DNA of 64,000 nucleotides from Flavobacterium rivuli WB 3.3-2 = DSM 21788 (lineage in GTDB: Bacteria; Bacteroidota; Bacteroidia; Flavobacteriales; Flavobacteriaceae), in the NCBI RefSeq assembly GCF_000378485.1, contig NZ_KB899968.1, positions 186,001 to 250,000 on the forward strand. Reading direction: 5' to 3'. The position numbers and the translations under genes are program-made. Of this stretch, positions 24,949 through 34,940 are shown piece after piece (the stretch's first letter is position 1; every line of letters begins with the position of its first letter). Under the pieces are notes generated by a model. It was not told the origin of the DNA. It did no database searches and was given only the letters and a program-made list of their open reading frames with translations.

Positions 24949-27900
24949 ATGGCAAATTTAATGGAGAACGAACAAAAGGGGCTTTACAATCCGGACCATG
25001 AGCACGATGCCTGTGGTATAGGGTTTGTAGCCAGTATAAAAGCAAGAAAGTCACATCAGCACATATCTGATGCGTTAACTATACTCGAAAATTTAGAACA
25101 CCGGGGTGCCTGTGGCTGCGAAGACAATACGGGCGATGGCGCGGGAATATCGTTTCAGGTGCCGCATGAATTTTTAGTAGGCGAGTGCATTAAGATAGGT
25201 ATTAAGCTGCCCGAAGCAGGCCAGTACGGTGTAGGCATGATGTTTTTCCCGAAAGGAGAATATTTTAATGAAGAGTGTAAAGAAATTTTTGCCAGCGCCG
25301 CAGAGCAGCTAAATCTTGATATTTTAGGTTACCGAAAGGTGCCGGTAGATCGTAGTAACATAGGTGATACTGCCCTGAGCGTGGAGCCGGAAATTGAGCA
25401 GGTATTCATAAAACGCCCCGAAGGCCTGGCAACAGATATAGAATTTGAACGCAAGCTTTTTGTGCTGCGCAACTATGCATCGCATACTATAAACAGTACC
25501 ATACGCAAAAACGAAACGGGTTTTTACATTGCCTCGCTATCGTCGCAGACTATAATATATAAAGGCCAGCTAACCAGCAGCCAGGTACGCACTTATTTTC
25601 CTGATTTGCAAAATAAACGCCTTACAAGTGCTTATGCCTTAGTGCATTCGCGATTTGCTACTAATACATTTCCGTCGTGGGCACTGGCACAGCCGTTTAG
25701 GTACATTGCGCACAATGGCGAGATAAATACCTTACAGGGCAACCTTAACTGGCTGCGCACTAACGAACAGCGTTTTGCCTCACCGCACTTTACCCGGGAG
25801 GAGTTTGATATGCTATTACCATTAGTTCCCGGCAAGCAGTCGGATTCTGCGAGCCTTGATAATATGGTAGAGATGCTTATGCTTTCGGGCCGGTCGCTGC
25901 CACACGTATTAATGATGCTCGTGCCCGAAGCCTGGGATGGCAACGAAGCGCTTGACCCTATGCAAAAGGCTTTTTACGAATACCACTCCTGCCTTATGGA
26001 GCCGTGGGATGGCCCTGCCGCAATTTGTTTTAGCGACGGAAAAATGTTGGGCGCTACACTCGACCGTAATGGGCTTAGGCCAATTCGTTACAGTATTACC
26101 GCCGATGGGCGAATGATATTAGCATCAGAAACGGGCGTATTAGGTTTACACGCATCAGAAGTGGTTAAAAAAGGAAGATTACGCCCGGGCAAGATGCTGG
26201 CTATTGATCTTGAAAAAGGGGAGATACTTTTTAACGACCAGCTTAAAAAAGAGCTGTGTTCGCAACAACCGTATGCCGAATGGTTGGAGAAATATAAGAT
26301 AACCATGAGCAAAGTGCCGGAACCGCGTATTATGTTCACGCCGCTGGCACACCATCAGGTATTCAGGTATCAAAAGGCATTTGGATATACTACAGAGGCT
26401 ATAGAAGATATAATTATGCCTATGGCACTCACGGCAAAAGAACCGGTGGGCTCTATGGGTACAGATACCCCGCTTGCCGTTTTAAGTAAAGAGCCGCAAC
26501 ATCTTAGCAGCTACTTTAAGCAGTTGTTTGCGCAGGTTACCAATCCGCCCATAGACCCTATACGCGAAAAACTGGTAATGTCGCTGGCAAGTTTTGCGGG
26601 TACAAGCGGCAATATATTAGAAGAAGACCCTATGGCGGCGCACTGCATTGTATTGCGCCACCCCATATTAGACAATCATTACCTCGAAAAGATTCGCAGT
26701 ATAGATACAGGTACTTTTCAGAGCAAGACCATACAATGTTACTTTAGGGCAGATGGCAGCCCCGATGCGCTTAAAAAAGCACTCGACCGCATTTGCCGCT
26801 ACGCAGTAGATGCGGTTGAAGATGGCTACCGTATGCTCATCCTTCAGGACAGGGCTATCGATTCGAGGCATGCACCAATACCATCGCTGCTATCGGCTTC
26901 GGCGGTGCACCACCATCTTATACGCAAAGGTATAAGGGGCGAAGTGGGAATTATTGTAGAAGCCGGCGATGTATGGGAGGTGCAGCATGTAGCCTGCCTA
27001 ATTGCCTTTGGTGCCACAGCCATAAACCCTTACATGGCATTTGCCACCATTCGCGACCGCGTTGCCGAAGGGCTTTGCGATACTGAAGTGCCGTTTGAAA
27101 CGCTGCGTGAAAATTATATCGTGGCAATGAATAATGGCTTACTTAAAGTATTCTCTAAAATGGGGATCTCTACATTCCAGTCGTACCAGGGTGCACAGAT
27201 ATTTGAGATACTGGGGTTGGGTCGTGATGTGGTAAACCAATATTTTACAGGGGCAACATCTAATATAGAAGGGCTTGGCCTTGACGATATTGCCGAAGAA
27301 GCCTTAATTAAACATCGTTTTGCCTACAGCAACAAACAAATACCGGCCGACAGGCTGCCTGTAGGTGGCGAACTGCAATGGAAACGTAAAGGCGAGTTTC
27401 ACCTCTTTAACCCGCAAACCATTCACTTGCTTCAACTATCTACACGTACAGATGATTATGCATTATTTAAAAAATATTCTAAACTAATTTTCGACCAGGG
27501 CGATAAGGCGTGCACCTTACGCAGCCTGTTAACCTTTGATAAAAAGCAAAAGTCGATCGCTATTGATGAGGTCGAGCCGGCAGAGAATATATACAAACGC
27601 TTTGCTACGGGTGCCATGAGTTTTGGCTCTATTTCGTGGGAGGCGCACACTACATTGGCATTAGCCATGAATAAACTGGGTGCCAAGAGCAATACCGGCG
27701 AAGGCGGCGAAGACGAAGCCCGCTACGAAATTGCCGAAGATGGCAGCAGTATGCGCAGTGCGATTAAACAGGTGGCGAGCGGACGTTTTGGCGTAACCAG
27801 CCGCTACCTTACCGAGGCTACCGAACTACAGATAAAAATGGCGCAGGGTGCCAAACCCGGAGAGGGCGGGCAGCTGCCCGGCGAAAAAGTGGATGAATGG

Positions 27901-29481
27901 ATAGGCCGCACACGCCATGCTACGCCGGGGGTTGGATTGATTTCGCCGCCGCCGCACCATGATATTTATTCTATAGAAGATTTAGCACAGCTGATATTCG
28001 ACCTTAAAAATGCTAACCGTGAGGCACGTATAAGTGTGAAACTCGTGAGTAAAGCAGGTGTGGGCACAATTGCTTCGGGGGTTACAAAGGCTAAGGCCGA
28101 TGTAGTTATGGTATCCGGTTTTGATGGCGGTACTGGAGCATCGCCACTAAGCTCCATAAAACATGCGGGCCTGCCATGGGAACTTGGCCTCGCCGAAACC
28201 CACCAGACGCTCGTTAAAAATAAACTACGCAGCCGCGTGGTTGTTCAGGCCGACGGCCAAATGAGGACAGGCCGCGATATTGCCATTGCAGCTTTATTGG
28301 GTGCCGAAGAATGGGGGATAGCCACCGCCGCACTTGTGGTAGAAGGTTGTGTGCTAATGCGCAAATGCCACCTTAATACCTGCCCCGTGGGCGTTGCCAC
28401 GCAGGATAAAGAACTGCGCAGCCGCTTTACCGGGGAGGTAGACCATGTGGTTAACCTGTTTAAATTTATTACCGAAGAGTTGCGCGAAATAATGGCCGAA
28501 CTGGGTTTCAGGACGGTTGATGAAATGATAGGCCAGAGCGATAACCTGAAACAGCGCGACGATATTGAGTATTGGAAACATAAAAAAATAGATTTATCCC
28601 GACTGTTATATAAAGAGCCAAATCCGGATAACATAAGCATGTACTGTACCGAAAAGCAGGATCATGGGCTCGACGGAATATTGGACTGGCAACTGCTCGA
28701 AAAAGCGCAGCCTGCCTTGCTAAAAGGCGTAAAAATATCAGCTGAATTTAGAATTCGCAATACCGACAGGGCTACCGGAACATTATTAAGCAATGAAATA
28801 TCTAAAGCATATAAGAGCACAGGCTTGCCCGAAGATACTCTGAACTTCCAGTTTTATGGGGCAGCGGGTCAAAGCTTTGGGGCTTTTGGGGCTAAAGGTT
28901 TAACCATGAGGGTGGAGGGCGATGCCAACGACTACTTTGGCAAAGGGCTTAGCGGAGCTAAACTGATTATTTGTCCGCCGCCTAATGCAGGCTTTAAACC
29001 CGAAGCCAACAGCGTTGTGGGTAACGTAGTGCTGTATGGTGCTACCAGTGGCGAGGCATATATTTATGGCCGTGCCGGAGAGCGTTTTGCGGTGCGAAAC
29101 TCGGGGGCTACTGTAGTAGTAGAAGGCATAGGCGACCACGGTTGCGAGTACATGACCGGTGGCAGGGTAGTGGTTCTGGGTAAGATAGGCCGCAACTTTG
29201 GCGCGGGTATGAGTGGTGGTATTGCCTTTGTATATGATGTATATAAAGATTTTGCCGAACGCTGCAACCCCGAAATGATTGACCTTGAAAAATGTAACAA
29301 CGCCGACCGCGAAGAACTTTTTGCTATGCTGCAAAAGCATCTGGAATATACAGGCAGTGCCACAGCTAATTTTATACTGAAGGATTTTGATAACCAGTTA
29401 GATAACTTTGTAAAGGTGTTCCCTAAGGATTATAAAAAAGCTTTGCAAAAACAACAGGAGGCAGATAAGGTGGGGAATTGA
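24949..29481 (+). CDS. gltB: Glutamate synthase (NADPH) large subunit
   Basis: 1510 residues, full length. With GltD it makes two glutamates from glutamine and 2-oxoglutarate in nitrogen assimilation. Class II glutaminase domain at the N-terminus with the nucleophile Cys22 (HEHDACGIGFV; a short propeptide is normally removed), central domain (about 470-760), FMN-binding synthase domain (about 830-1200, LISPPPHHDIYSIEDL and VSGFDGGTGASP), the 3Fe-4S cluster cysteines in MRKCHLNTCPVG, and the GXGXG beta-helix domain (about 1270-1460). Start ATG 24949; ATG 24961 is also in frame. A lipoprotein gene separates it from gltD. Confidence 0.96.
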   Translation: MANLMENEQKGLYNPDHEHDACGIGFVASIKARKSHQHISDALTILENLEHRGACGCEDNTGDGAGISFQVPHEFLVGECIKIGIKLPEAGQYGVGMMFFPKGEYFNEECKEIFASAAEQLNLDILGYRKVPVDRSNIGDTALSVEPEIEQVFIKRPEGLATDIEFERKLFVLRNYASHTINSTIRKNETGFYIASLSSQTIIYKGQLTSSQVRTYFPDLQNKRLTSAYALVHSRFATNTFPSWALAQPFRYIAHNGEINTLQGNLNWLRTNEQRFASPHFTREEFDMLLPLVPGKQSDSASLDNMVEMLMLSGRSLPHVLMMLVPEAWDGNEALDPMQKAFYEYHSCLMEPWDGPAAICFSDGKMLGATLDRNGLRPIRYSITADGRMILASETGVLGLHASEVVKKGRLRPGKMLAIDLEKGEILFNDQLKKELCSQQPYAEWLEKYKITMSKVPEPRIMFTPLAHHQVFRYQKAFGYTTEAIEDIIMPMALTAKEPVGSMGTDTPLAVLSKEPQHLSSYFKQLFAQVTNPPIDPIREKLVMSLASFAGTSGNILEEDPMAAHCIVLRHPILDNHYLEKIRSIDTGTFQSKTIQCYFRADGSPDALKKALDRICRYAVDAVEDGYRMLILQDRAIDSRHAPIPSLLSASAVHHHLIRKGIRGEVGIIVEAGDVWEVQHVACLIAFGATAINPYMAFATIRDRVAEGLCDTEVPFETLRENYIVAMNNGLLKVFSKMGISTFQSYQGAQIFEILGLGRDVVNQYFTGATSNIEGLGLDDIAEEALIKHRFAYSNKQIPADRLPVGGELQWKRKGEFHLFNPQTIHLLQLSTRTDDYALFKKYSKLIFDQGDKACTLRSLLTFDKKQKSIAIDEVEPAENIYKRFATGAMSFGSISWEAHTTLALAMNKLGAKSNTGEGGEDEARYEIAEDGSSMRSAIKQVASGRFGVTSRYLTEATELQIKMAQGAKPGEGGQLPGEKVDEWIGRTRHATPGVGLISPPPHHDIYSIEDLAQLIFDLKNANREARISVKLVSKAGVGTIASGVTKAKADVVMVSGFDGGTGASPLSSIKHAGLPWELGLAETHQTLVKNKLRSRVVVQADGQMRTGRDIAIAALLGAEEWGIATAALVVEGCVLMRKCHLNTCPVGVATQDKELRSRFTGEVDHVVNLFKFITEELREIMAELGFRTVDEMIGQSDNLKQRDDIEYWKHKKIDLSRLLYKEPNPDNISMYCTEKQDHGLDGILDWQLLEKAQPALLKGVKISAEFRIRNTDRATGTLLSNEISKAYKSTGLPEDTLNFQFYGAAGQSFGAFGAKGLTMRVEGDANDYFGKGLSGAKLIICPPPNAGFKPEANSVVGNVVLYGATSGEAYIYGRAGERFAVRNSGATVVVEGIGDHGCEYMTGGRVVVLGKIGRNFGAGMSGGIAFVYDVYKDFAERCNPEMIDLEKCNNADREELFAMLQKHLEYTGSATANFILKDFDNQLDNFVKVFPKDYKKALQKQQEADKVGN

Positions 29482-29482
29482 T

Positions 29483-29630
29483 TTTACCACGTAGATACAT
29501 AGGTTACATATTGGATTGAAGGTTAGATAGAAATTAATTTTCTACATAGGCTTAGCAAGCAGAGCTTCAAATTATGTATTCTTTGATTAATGGTAATATA
29601 ACTTTAAAATCTATGTACCTATGTGGTAAA
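29483..29630. repeat. TACCACATAG-type long inverted repeat (copy 1)
   Basis: TTTACCACGTAGATACATAGG (from about 29483) and CTATGTACCTATGTGGTAAA (to 29630) are inverted copies about 105 bases apart, beginning right at the gltB stop codon. The second copy is at 37581-37726. Any reading frame starting inside it is not coding. Confidence 0.7.
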
Positions 29631-29684
29631 TATAGAATAGAAATCATTCATATCGCAACTAATGAAGCAGGACAAAATAACAAG

Positions 29685-30284
29685 ATGTTTATGAACCGAT
29701 TATATATGTTGGCAATAGCGATTGTGCTTATTTCCTGTCAACAATCATCAAAAGAAGAAAAAATCACAGATATACCTGCGGTTGAAGCTTCCAAACCTAA
29801 AGAGTTGGAAAAAAATAAAATAACGATAGGCGAAAAAATAGAAGGCGACTTTGATAATGATGGTAAAAAAGATTTTGCTATTGCTGTTAAAATCAAAGAG
29901 GGTGTTGGTAACCCCGTTGAAGACGGAACACCGGCTGAATATGAAATTCAGTTTTCGAATAAACTAAAATCTATTAATGCCGGTTGTTGCGATATTATTT
30001 TTATTAACGAAGGCGACCTTAATAACGATGGGGCAGATGATATTTCGGTATTCCAGGCTCCGGGTAACGGCTGTGTTTATTCTATGGCAACCTATTCTTA
30101 CATAAAGGGCAACTGGCAGAAAATTGTAGCTACGTTTTTGATTCCTACCGGATGCGAAAGTGTTAGTGAGGACGAATTACAAAAAAGGGTTTTTAAAGAA
30201 GGCAACTCAATTTACTTCTATGAATCAGACCTTAATGATGAAAATGGAGGTTTGGTAAAAAGAAAAGCAAGCATAAAGAACTGA
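29685..30284 (+). CDS. Lipoprotein between gltB and gltD
   Basis: About 199 residues. Start ATG 29685 (or 29691) gives a short signal peptide ending in the lipobox AIVLISC; starts further upstream lie in a repeat. The mature part has two FG-GAP/calcium-loop-like motifs, DFDNDGKKDFAIAV and DLNNDGADDISVF, a layout seen in secreted beta-propeller-like or VCBS proteins. Family not recognised. The stop is 2 bases before the gltD start, so it is probably cotranscribed with gltB and gltD, although no link to glutamate synthesis is evident. Confidence 0.78.
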   Translation: MFMNRLYMLAIAIVLISCQQSSKEEKITDIPAVEASKPKELEKNKITIGEKIEGDFDNDGKKDFAIAVKIKEGVGNPVEDGTPAEYEIQFSNKLKSINAGCCDIIFINEGDLNNDGADDISVFQAPGNGCVYSMATYSYIKGNWQKIVATFLIPTGCESVSEDELQKRVFKEGNSIYFYESDLNDENGGLVKRKASIKN

Positions 30285-30286
30285 TC

Positions 30287-31804
30287 ATGAAGCAGGATAA
30301 AATAACAGGATTTAAAGAATACGAACGTGAGTATCCGGCTACAGAGCCTATTGCTTCACGAATAAAACATTACAGCGAATTTACTGCTGCATATACGCCC
30401 GAGAAACTTAACCAGCAGGCATCAAGATGTATGGATTGCGGGGTTCCGTTTTGCCATAGCGGCTGCCCGCTGGGTAATGTTATACCCGAATTTAACGATG
30501 CAGTGTATAACAAGCAATGGGAAGAAGCGTATGAGATTTTGGCATCGACCAATAACTTCCCTGAGTTTACAGGAAGGATTTGCCCGGCACCCTGCGAGTC
30601 GGCTTGCGTGCTGAATATAAACCGCCCTGCCGTTGCGATAGAGGCGATTGAGAAACATATTATAGAAATAGCTTTTGAAAAAGGGCTGGTAAAACCCTTT
30701 TTACCCGAAGGCCGTAGTGGCAAAAAAGTGGCTATTGTGGGCAGTGGGCCCGCAGGTATGGCCGCCGCCGACCAGCTGAACGCCGCAGGGCACTGGGTTA
30801 CCATTTTTGAGAAAGACGATGCCGCCGGTGGGTTACTGCGTTACGGCATCCCGGATTTTAAGTTGGAAAAAAGCGTGATAGACAGACGCGTTAAGGTAAT
30901 GGAGCAAAGCGGTATTATCTTTACATACCATGCGCATGTGGGGGTAAACATATTCCTGTCTGACATACTGCAGGAGTTTGATGCCGTGGTTATGGCGGGG
31001 GGCAGTATGGTTCCGCGCGAGTTGGCGATACCCGGACGTGAGCTTAAAGGCATTCATTATGCAATGGAATTCTTAAAGCAGCAAAACAAGCGCGTTATGG
31101 GCGCCGATCCATTAGCTTTTGCTGACATTGAAAGCAATATTATTAGTGAAGAAATTACCGCTGAGGGTAAAGATGTGGTTATTATAGGCAGCGGCGATAC
31201 AGGATCTGACTGTATAGGTACAAGCGTAAGGCAGGGAGCAAAGTCGATAACGCAACTGGCGCTTATGCAGCAACCGGGAACCGCGAGGCCTATGTATACG
31301 CCGTGGCCGCAGTACCCGCAGATACATCGTGTATCATCATCTCAGGAAGAAGGTGCAGAGCGATTGTTTGCTACTGTAAGTAAAGAATTTATTGGCGATG
31401 GCAATGGTAAACTTGTAGCTTTAAGAGTGGCAGATTTGGAATGGGAATTTGGCCCTAACGGCAGGGCAGTAAGCTCCCGCGAAAAAGAAGGGTCAGAAAG
31501 GATCATTCCGTGCGATATGGCGCTTATAGCCATTGGCTTTTCGCAGCCGGAGCAGTTGCTTGTAAACCGTTATGACATTGCTACCGATGCCCGCGGCAAT
31601 ATCCTTGCCGATGAGAAGAACTACCGCACAAGCTACCACAAAATATTTGCGTGCGGCGATATGCGCCGCGGCCAGAGCCTTGTGGTATGGGCCATTAGCG
31701 AAGGCCGTGAGTGTGCCCGTAATGTAGATGAGTATTTAAATAAAGAAGCATCGGTGCTGGAAAACAGGGATGCGAATTTAGAAACGGAAGCTTTCGCTAA
31801 ATGA
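30287..31804 (+). CDS. gltD: Glutamate synthase small subunit
   Basis: 505-residue FAD/NADPH subunit passing electrons to GltB. N-terminal 4Fe-4S ligands in CMDCGVPFCHSGCPLGN and GRICPAPCESAC; FAD-binding VAIVGSGPAGMAA (about residue 145); NADPH-binding DVVIIGSGDTGSDCIG (about 290); C-terminal FAD contact with FACGDMRRGQSLVVWAI. Length is a little above the E. coli protein and usual for Bacteroidetes. It lies 2 bases after the lipoprotein gene. Confidence 0.95.
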   Translation: MKQDKITGFKEYEREYPATEPIASRIKHYSEFTAAYTPEKLNQQASRCMDCGVPFCHSGCPLGNVIPEFNDAVYNKQWEEAYEILASTNNFPEFTGRICPAPCESACVLNINRPAVAIEAIEKHIIEIAFEKGLVKPFLPEGRSGKKVAIVGSGPAGMAAADQLNAAGHWVTIFEKDDAAGGLLRYGIPDFKLEKSVIDRRVKVMEQSGIIFTYHAHVGVNIFLSDILQEFDAVVMAGGSMVPRELAIPGRELKGIHYAMEFLKQQNKRVMGADPLAFADIESNIISEEITAEGKDVVIIGSGDTGSDCIGTSVRQGAKSITQLALMQQPGTARPMYTPWPQYPQIHRVSSSQEEGAERLFATVSKEFIGDGNGKLVALRVADLEWEFGPNGRAVSSREKEGSERIIPCDMALIAIGFSQPEQLLVNRYDIATDARGNILADEKNYRTSYHKIFACGDMRRGQSLVVWAISEGRECARNVDEYLNKEASVLENRDANLETEAFAK

Positions 31805-32105
31805 TGGAACGCGGATGACGCGGATGCTTCGCAATCGCGGATTTTCACGGATTAGCGACAACTAATTTAACTGAGTGAGACATTCGAGTGAAGCTGCTCC
31901 CCTCTTGAGAGGGGTTGGGGGTGTGTTTAGATTAAATATATAATTTATCAAAGGAATAATTCTAAACCCTCTCAAGACGGAGCCAGCCCCCAACGCCGGA
32001 AATCTTCTGAATAAAAGATTGCTTTGTTCCTCGCAAAGACAATGCGTGAAGAAAGGAAGTCTTCATCCACCAAAAAACAGCATTTTTTAAATGGATTTTT
32101 GTTTG
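31805..32105. repeat. Non-coding gap with CCCCTCT-type and GCGGAT repeats
   Basis: About 300 bases without a gene. At 31808-31855 is an AACGCGGATGACGCGGAT...CGCGGATT motif with short internal inverted repeats. At 31890-31925 GAGTGAAGCTGCTCCCCTCT TGAGAGGGG TTGGGGGTG belongs to the CCCCTCT hairpin family, with a decayed inverted partner at 31970-31995. Confidence 0.5.
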
Positions 32106-32113
32106 TAACTTTG
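32106..32113 (+). promoter_or_regulatory. -7 box of mtaB
   Basis: TAACTTTG 27 bases before the mtaB start; fits TAnnTTTG; -33 region only T-rich. Confidence 0.4.
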
Positions 32114-32140
32114 CAGGCTTATTTATAAGGCTTTAGGTTA

Positions 32141-33517
32141 ATGATTATGGAAGCAAGAAAAAAAGTCGCTTTTTATACTTTGGGATGTAAACTGAATTTT
32201 TCGGAGACCTCTACCATTGCGCGCAATTTTCAGGAAGAGGGTTTCGACCGGGTTGATTTTGAAGAAGTTGCAGATATCTATGTTATTAATACCTGTTCTG
32301 TTACAGAGAATGCCGATAAGCAGTTTAAACAGATTGTACGCAAAGCATTAAAGCATAACGATAAAGCTTTTGTGGCGGCTGTGGGCTGCTACGCCCAGTT
32401 AAAACCCGAAGAGCTTGCCGCCGTAGACGGTGTAGACCTTGTTCTGGGTGCTACCGAAAAATTTAAAATTACCGACTATATAAACGACCTTAGCAAGAAC
32501 GATATGGGCGAGGTACACTCGTGCGAAATATCGGAGGCTGATTTTTATGTGGGCAGCTATTCTATAGGCGACCGTACCCGTGCTTTTTTAAAGGTTCAGG
32601 ATGGCTGCGATTACAAATGTACCTATTGTACCATTCCTCTGGCAAGAGGTATTTCGCGTAGCGATACATTGCAAAACGTACTGGATAATGCCAGGGAGAT
32701 ATCATCGCAAAACATACGCGAAATTGTACTTACCGGCGTAAACATAGGCGACTATGGTAAAGGCGAATTTGGTAATAAAAAGCATGAGCATACGTTCTAT
32801 GAGCTGGTTCAGGAGCTTGATAAGGTAGAAGGGATTGAGCGTTTACGCATCTCTTCTATAGAGCCTAACCTGCTTAAAAATGAGACTATAGAGTTTGTTT
32901 CTAAGAGCCGTACTTTTGTGCCGCATTTTCATATTCCGCTGCAAAGTGGCAGCAACGATATTTTAAAATTAATGCGCAGGCGTTACCTGCGTGAAATATA
33001 CACAGAGCGTGTTAATAAAATTCGCGAAGTAATGCCGCATGCCTGCATAGGGGTAGATGTTATTGTGGGATTTCCGGGAGAAACTGATGAGCATTTCCTT
33101 GAAACCTACAATTTCCTTAGCGAAATGGATATTTCGTACCTGCATGTGTTTACCTATAGTGAGCGCGACAATACCGCTGCTGCGACTATGGGTGGCGTTG
33201 TGCCAATAAATGTTCGTAATAAACGTAGCAAAATGCTTCGTGGCCTGTCGGTTAAAAAGCGACGTGCTTTTTACGAAGGCCAACTTGGTTCGACCAGAAC
33301 GGTTTTGTTTGAGGGGGACAACAGGGAAGGTTATATTACCGGTTTTACAGAGAATTATGTAAAAATAAAAATGCCGTGGAACCCTGAACTTATCAATACC
33401 CTGCAGGAAGTAAAATTGCTTACTATTGATGAAAACGGACTTGTTAAGGCTGAATTTACGGATGTTACCCTTATCAATAACGGAATATCAAATGCTTTCG
33501 AAGCTTTACTGGCGTAA
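32141..33517 (+). CDS. mtaB: tRNA t6A37 methylthiotransferase MtaB
   Basis: 458-residue radical-SAM enzyme that adds a methylthio group to t6A37 of ANN-decoding tRNAs. N-terminal MTTase domain with three cluster cysteines (TLGCKLN, NTCSVTENADK, AVGCYAQ); radical SAM CxxxCxxC in DGCDYKCTYCTIPLARG; C-terminal TRAM-like RNA-binding domain (about 370-430). The GCKLNFSET and the CSVT motif favour MtaB over MiaB/RimO. Start ATG 32141 or 32147. Confidence 0.93.
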   Translation: MIMEARKKVAFYTLGCKLNFSETSTIARNFQEEGFDRVDFEEVADIYVINTCSVTENADKQFKQIVRKALKHNDKAFVAAVGCYAQLKPEELAAVDGVDLVLGATEKFKITDYINDLSKNDMGEVHSCEISEADFYVGSYSIGDRTRAFLKVQDGCDYKCTYCTIPLARGISRSDTLQNVLDNAREISSQNIREIVLTGVNIGDYGKGEFGNKKHEHTFYELVQELDKVEGIERLRISSIEPNLLKNETIEFVSKSRTFVPHFHIPLQSGSNDILKLMRRRYLREIYTERVNKIREVMPHACIGVDVIVGFPGETDEHFLETYNFLSEMDISYLHVFTYSERDNTAAATMGGVVPINVRNKRSKMLRGLSVKKRRAFYEGQLGSTRTVLFEGDNREGYITGFTENYVKIKMPWNPELINTLQEVKLLTIDENGLVKAEFTDVTLINNGISNAFEALLA

Positions 33518-33542
33518 CTAGCAGTATTGAAATATAAAAGAA

Positions 33543-33570
33543 GAGGCTGCCTTATTAGACAGCCTCCTTT
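33543..33570. terminator. Intrinsic terminator between mtaB and the porin-like gene
   Basis: Ten-base arms GAGGCTGCCT / AGACAGCCTC with one mismatch, a TATT loop, and a T-rich right flank. It lies between convergent genes and could serve both. Confidence 0.7.
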
Positions 33571-33575
33571 GGTTT

Positions 33576-34196
33576 TTAGAACTTATATCCTACCGAAAAG
33601 GAGAATACATTGTTAGTTATTTTGCCCGATCCTTCAGAATCTTTACCAATGTCTGACAGTCCTGCATTGTATCTTGCCTGAAAGAAAACGCCTATCGGCA
33701 AATCGTAGCCTATACCACCAAAGACAGCAAAGTCTATTTTTTCATATAAATCTTTTGCATCAACTTCAGCAGATACTTCCCTTCCGCCTTCTGTAGTTTT
33801 ACCTTTAAGTTTAGCACTTACTAAAAAGCCTATTTGTGGCCCAGCCTGAATGCTTAATCCTTCAATAATATAATATTTTAAGGCAATAGGCACATTAATA
33901 TAGCTAAGTTTAGAGGTGTATTCAAAGTGCTCGCTTAGTACACTTCCGGAATATATATTATAATCAATCTTAGTTCCCTGCTGCGAATAAACAATTTCCG
34001 GCTGCACAGCAAAATTTCCGAATTTGATCTCGGCTAATACGCCTGCATTAAATCCGGCCCTTACATTCGTATTTTCGGAATCTCCACCAAAGTCGGCTAT
34101 ATTAAGGCCGGCTTTCACACCATATTTAATTTCCTGTGAGTGTGCGGTAAGTGCAATAGCAAATAATGTTGCAATTGAAAAGATAATTTTTTTCAT
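33576..34196 (-). CDS. Outer-membrane beta-barrel protein (PorT/OMP_b-brl type)
   Basis: 206 residues with signal peptide (to about residue 20, ALTAHSQ) and alternating beta strands of an eight-stranded barrel: IKYGVKAGLNIADFGG at the start, AVQPEIVYSQQGTK, LSYINVPIALKYYI, LSIQAGPQIGFLVSAK and a C-terminal aromatic strand VFSFSVGYKF. Typical small porin-family protein of Bacteroidetes; no specific function can be assigned. Confidence 0.85.
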   Translation of the reverse strand: MKKIIFSIATLFAIALTAHSQEIKYGVKAGLNIADFGGDSENTNVRAGFNAGVLAEIKFGNFAVQPEIVYSQQGTKIDYNIYSGSVLSEHFEYTSKLSYINVPIALKYYIIEGLSIQAGPQIGFLVSAKLKGKTTEGGREVSAEVDAKDLYEKIDFAVFGGIGYDLPIGVFFQARYNAGLSDIGKDSEGSGKITNNVFSFSVGYKF

Positions 34197-34299
34197 GAAG
34201 AGTGGTTTGTTGGTTTTTGTGGCGAATGTAATATTTTTATATTAAAAGTCAATAAAGTTTTCCGTTGTAGACAATCTAATATCAAAGAACAGAAAAAAG

Positions 34300-34935
34300 T
34301 TACAATCCCAAAATTACCATCCTGCCCTGTATTGTAAGTGTTTTAAAACCAAATTCCTGCCGTATATATTCAAAGGCCTTTGCATGGTATAAAAAAACAT
34401 GGGTAGGGTCGGTTTTATAAAACCAGGTACTAAAGTCGCGATCAGGGTCAAACCTGTCGGTCATTACATACAGCTTGCCATTGGGTTTTAAGAGGCTGCA
34501 CAGTTGTGCAAACTCGGTATGTGGATCTTTAAAATGTTCAGCCGTTTCGCTGCACGCTATGTAATCATACTTTTGCTGTAATGCCTGTAGGTCGTTATGA
34601 AAATAGAGGTCGAACTCCCTAATGTCATATCCATTATCTGTAAGGACTTTTAAAATAGGGGAGCCGGTACCGGAGCCAAAGTCCAGTCCTTTATGCTGCC
34701 GTTGAAAATCGGCAAGGATAGCATTAGTAACAGGGCTCACAAAGTTTTGATACCTTATGTCATCAGGGTCATTGTTATGACACAGGTAATGCGCCTGTTC
34801 GGCTTCGGGAGTCAAATAATCTTTAGGGTGCGTAAAAACCGAAAGGCAAAGGGAGCATTGTAAAAACTCCCTTTGCCCTTGTGTATAAAAGTTATTTGAT
34901 GAAGCGCCGCAAAGCGGGCATACAACATTTTTCAT
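34300..34935 (-). CDS. Class I SAM-dependent methyltransferase with zinc ribbon
   Basis: 211 residues. N-terminal zinc-ribbon-like CPLCG and CSLC cysteine pairs, then a Rossmann methyltransferase fold with the SAM motif GLDFGSGTGSPIL, acidic loop FDLYF and the DYIACSETAEHFKDP motif. Substrate unknown; the ribbon plus methyltransferase architecture occurs in small-molecule and sugar methyltransferases. It starts 5 bases after the SDR stop, so it is the last gene of a four-gene run. Confidence 0.82.
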   Translation of the reverse strand: MKNVVCPLCGASSNNFYTQGQREFLQCSLCLSVFTHPKDYLTPEAEQAHYLCHNNDPDDIRYQNFVSPVTNAILADFQRQHKGLDFGSGTGSPILKVLTDNGYDIREFDLYFHNDLQALQQKYDYIACSETAEHFKDPHTEFAQLCSLLKPNGKLYVMTDRFDPDRDFSTWFYKTDPTHVFLYHAKAFEYIRQEFGFKTLTIQGRMVILGL

Positions 34936-34940
34936 ACCGT

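Noticed and set aside
29574..29684. Longer start for the lipoprotein between gltB and gltD
   Set aside because: The extra 37 residues are encoded by a dispersed repeat, and the lipoprotein signal peptide begins only at 29685.
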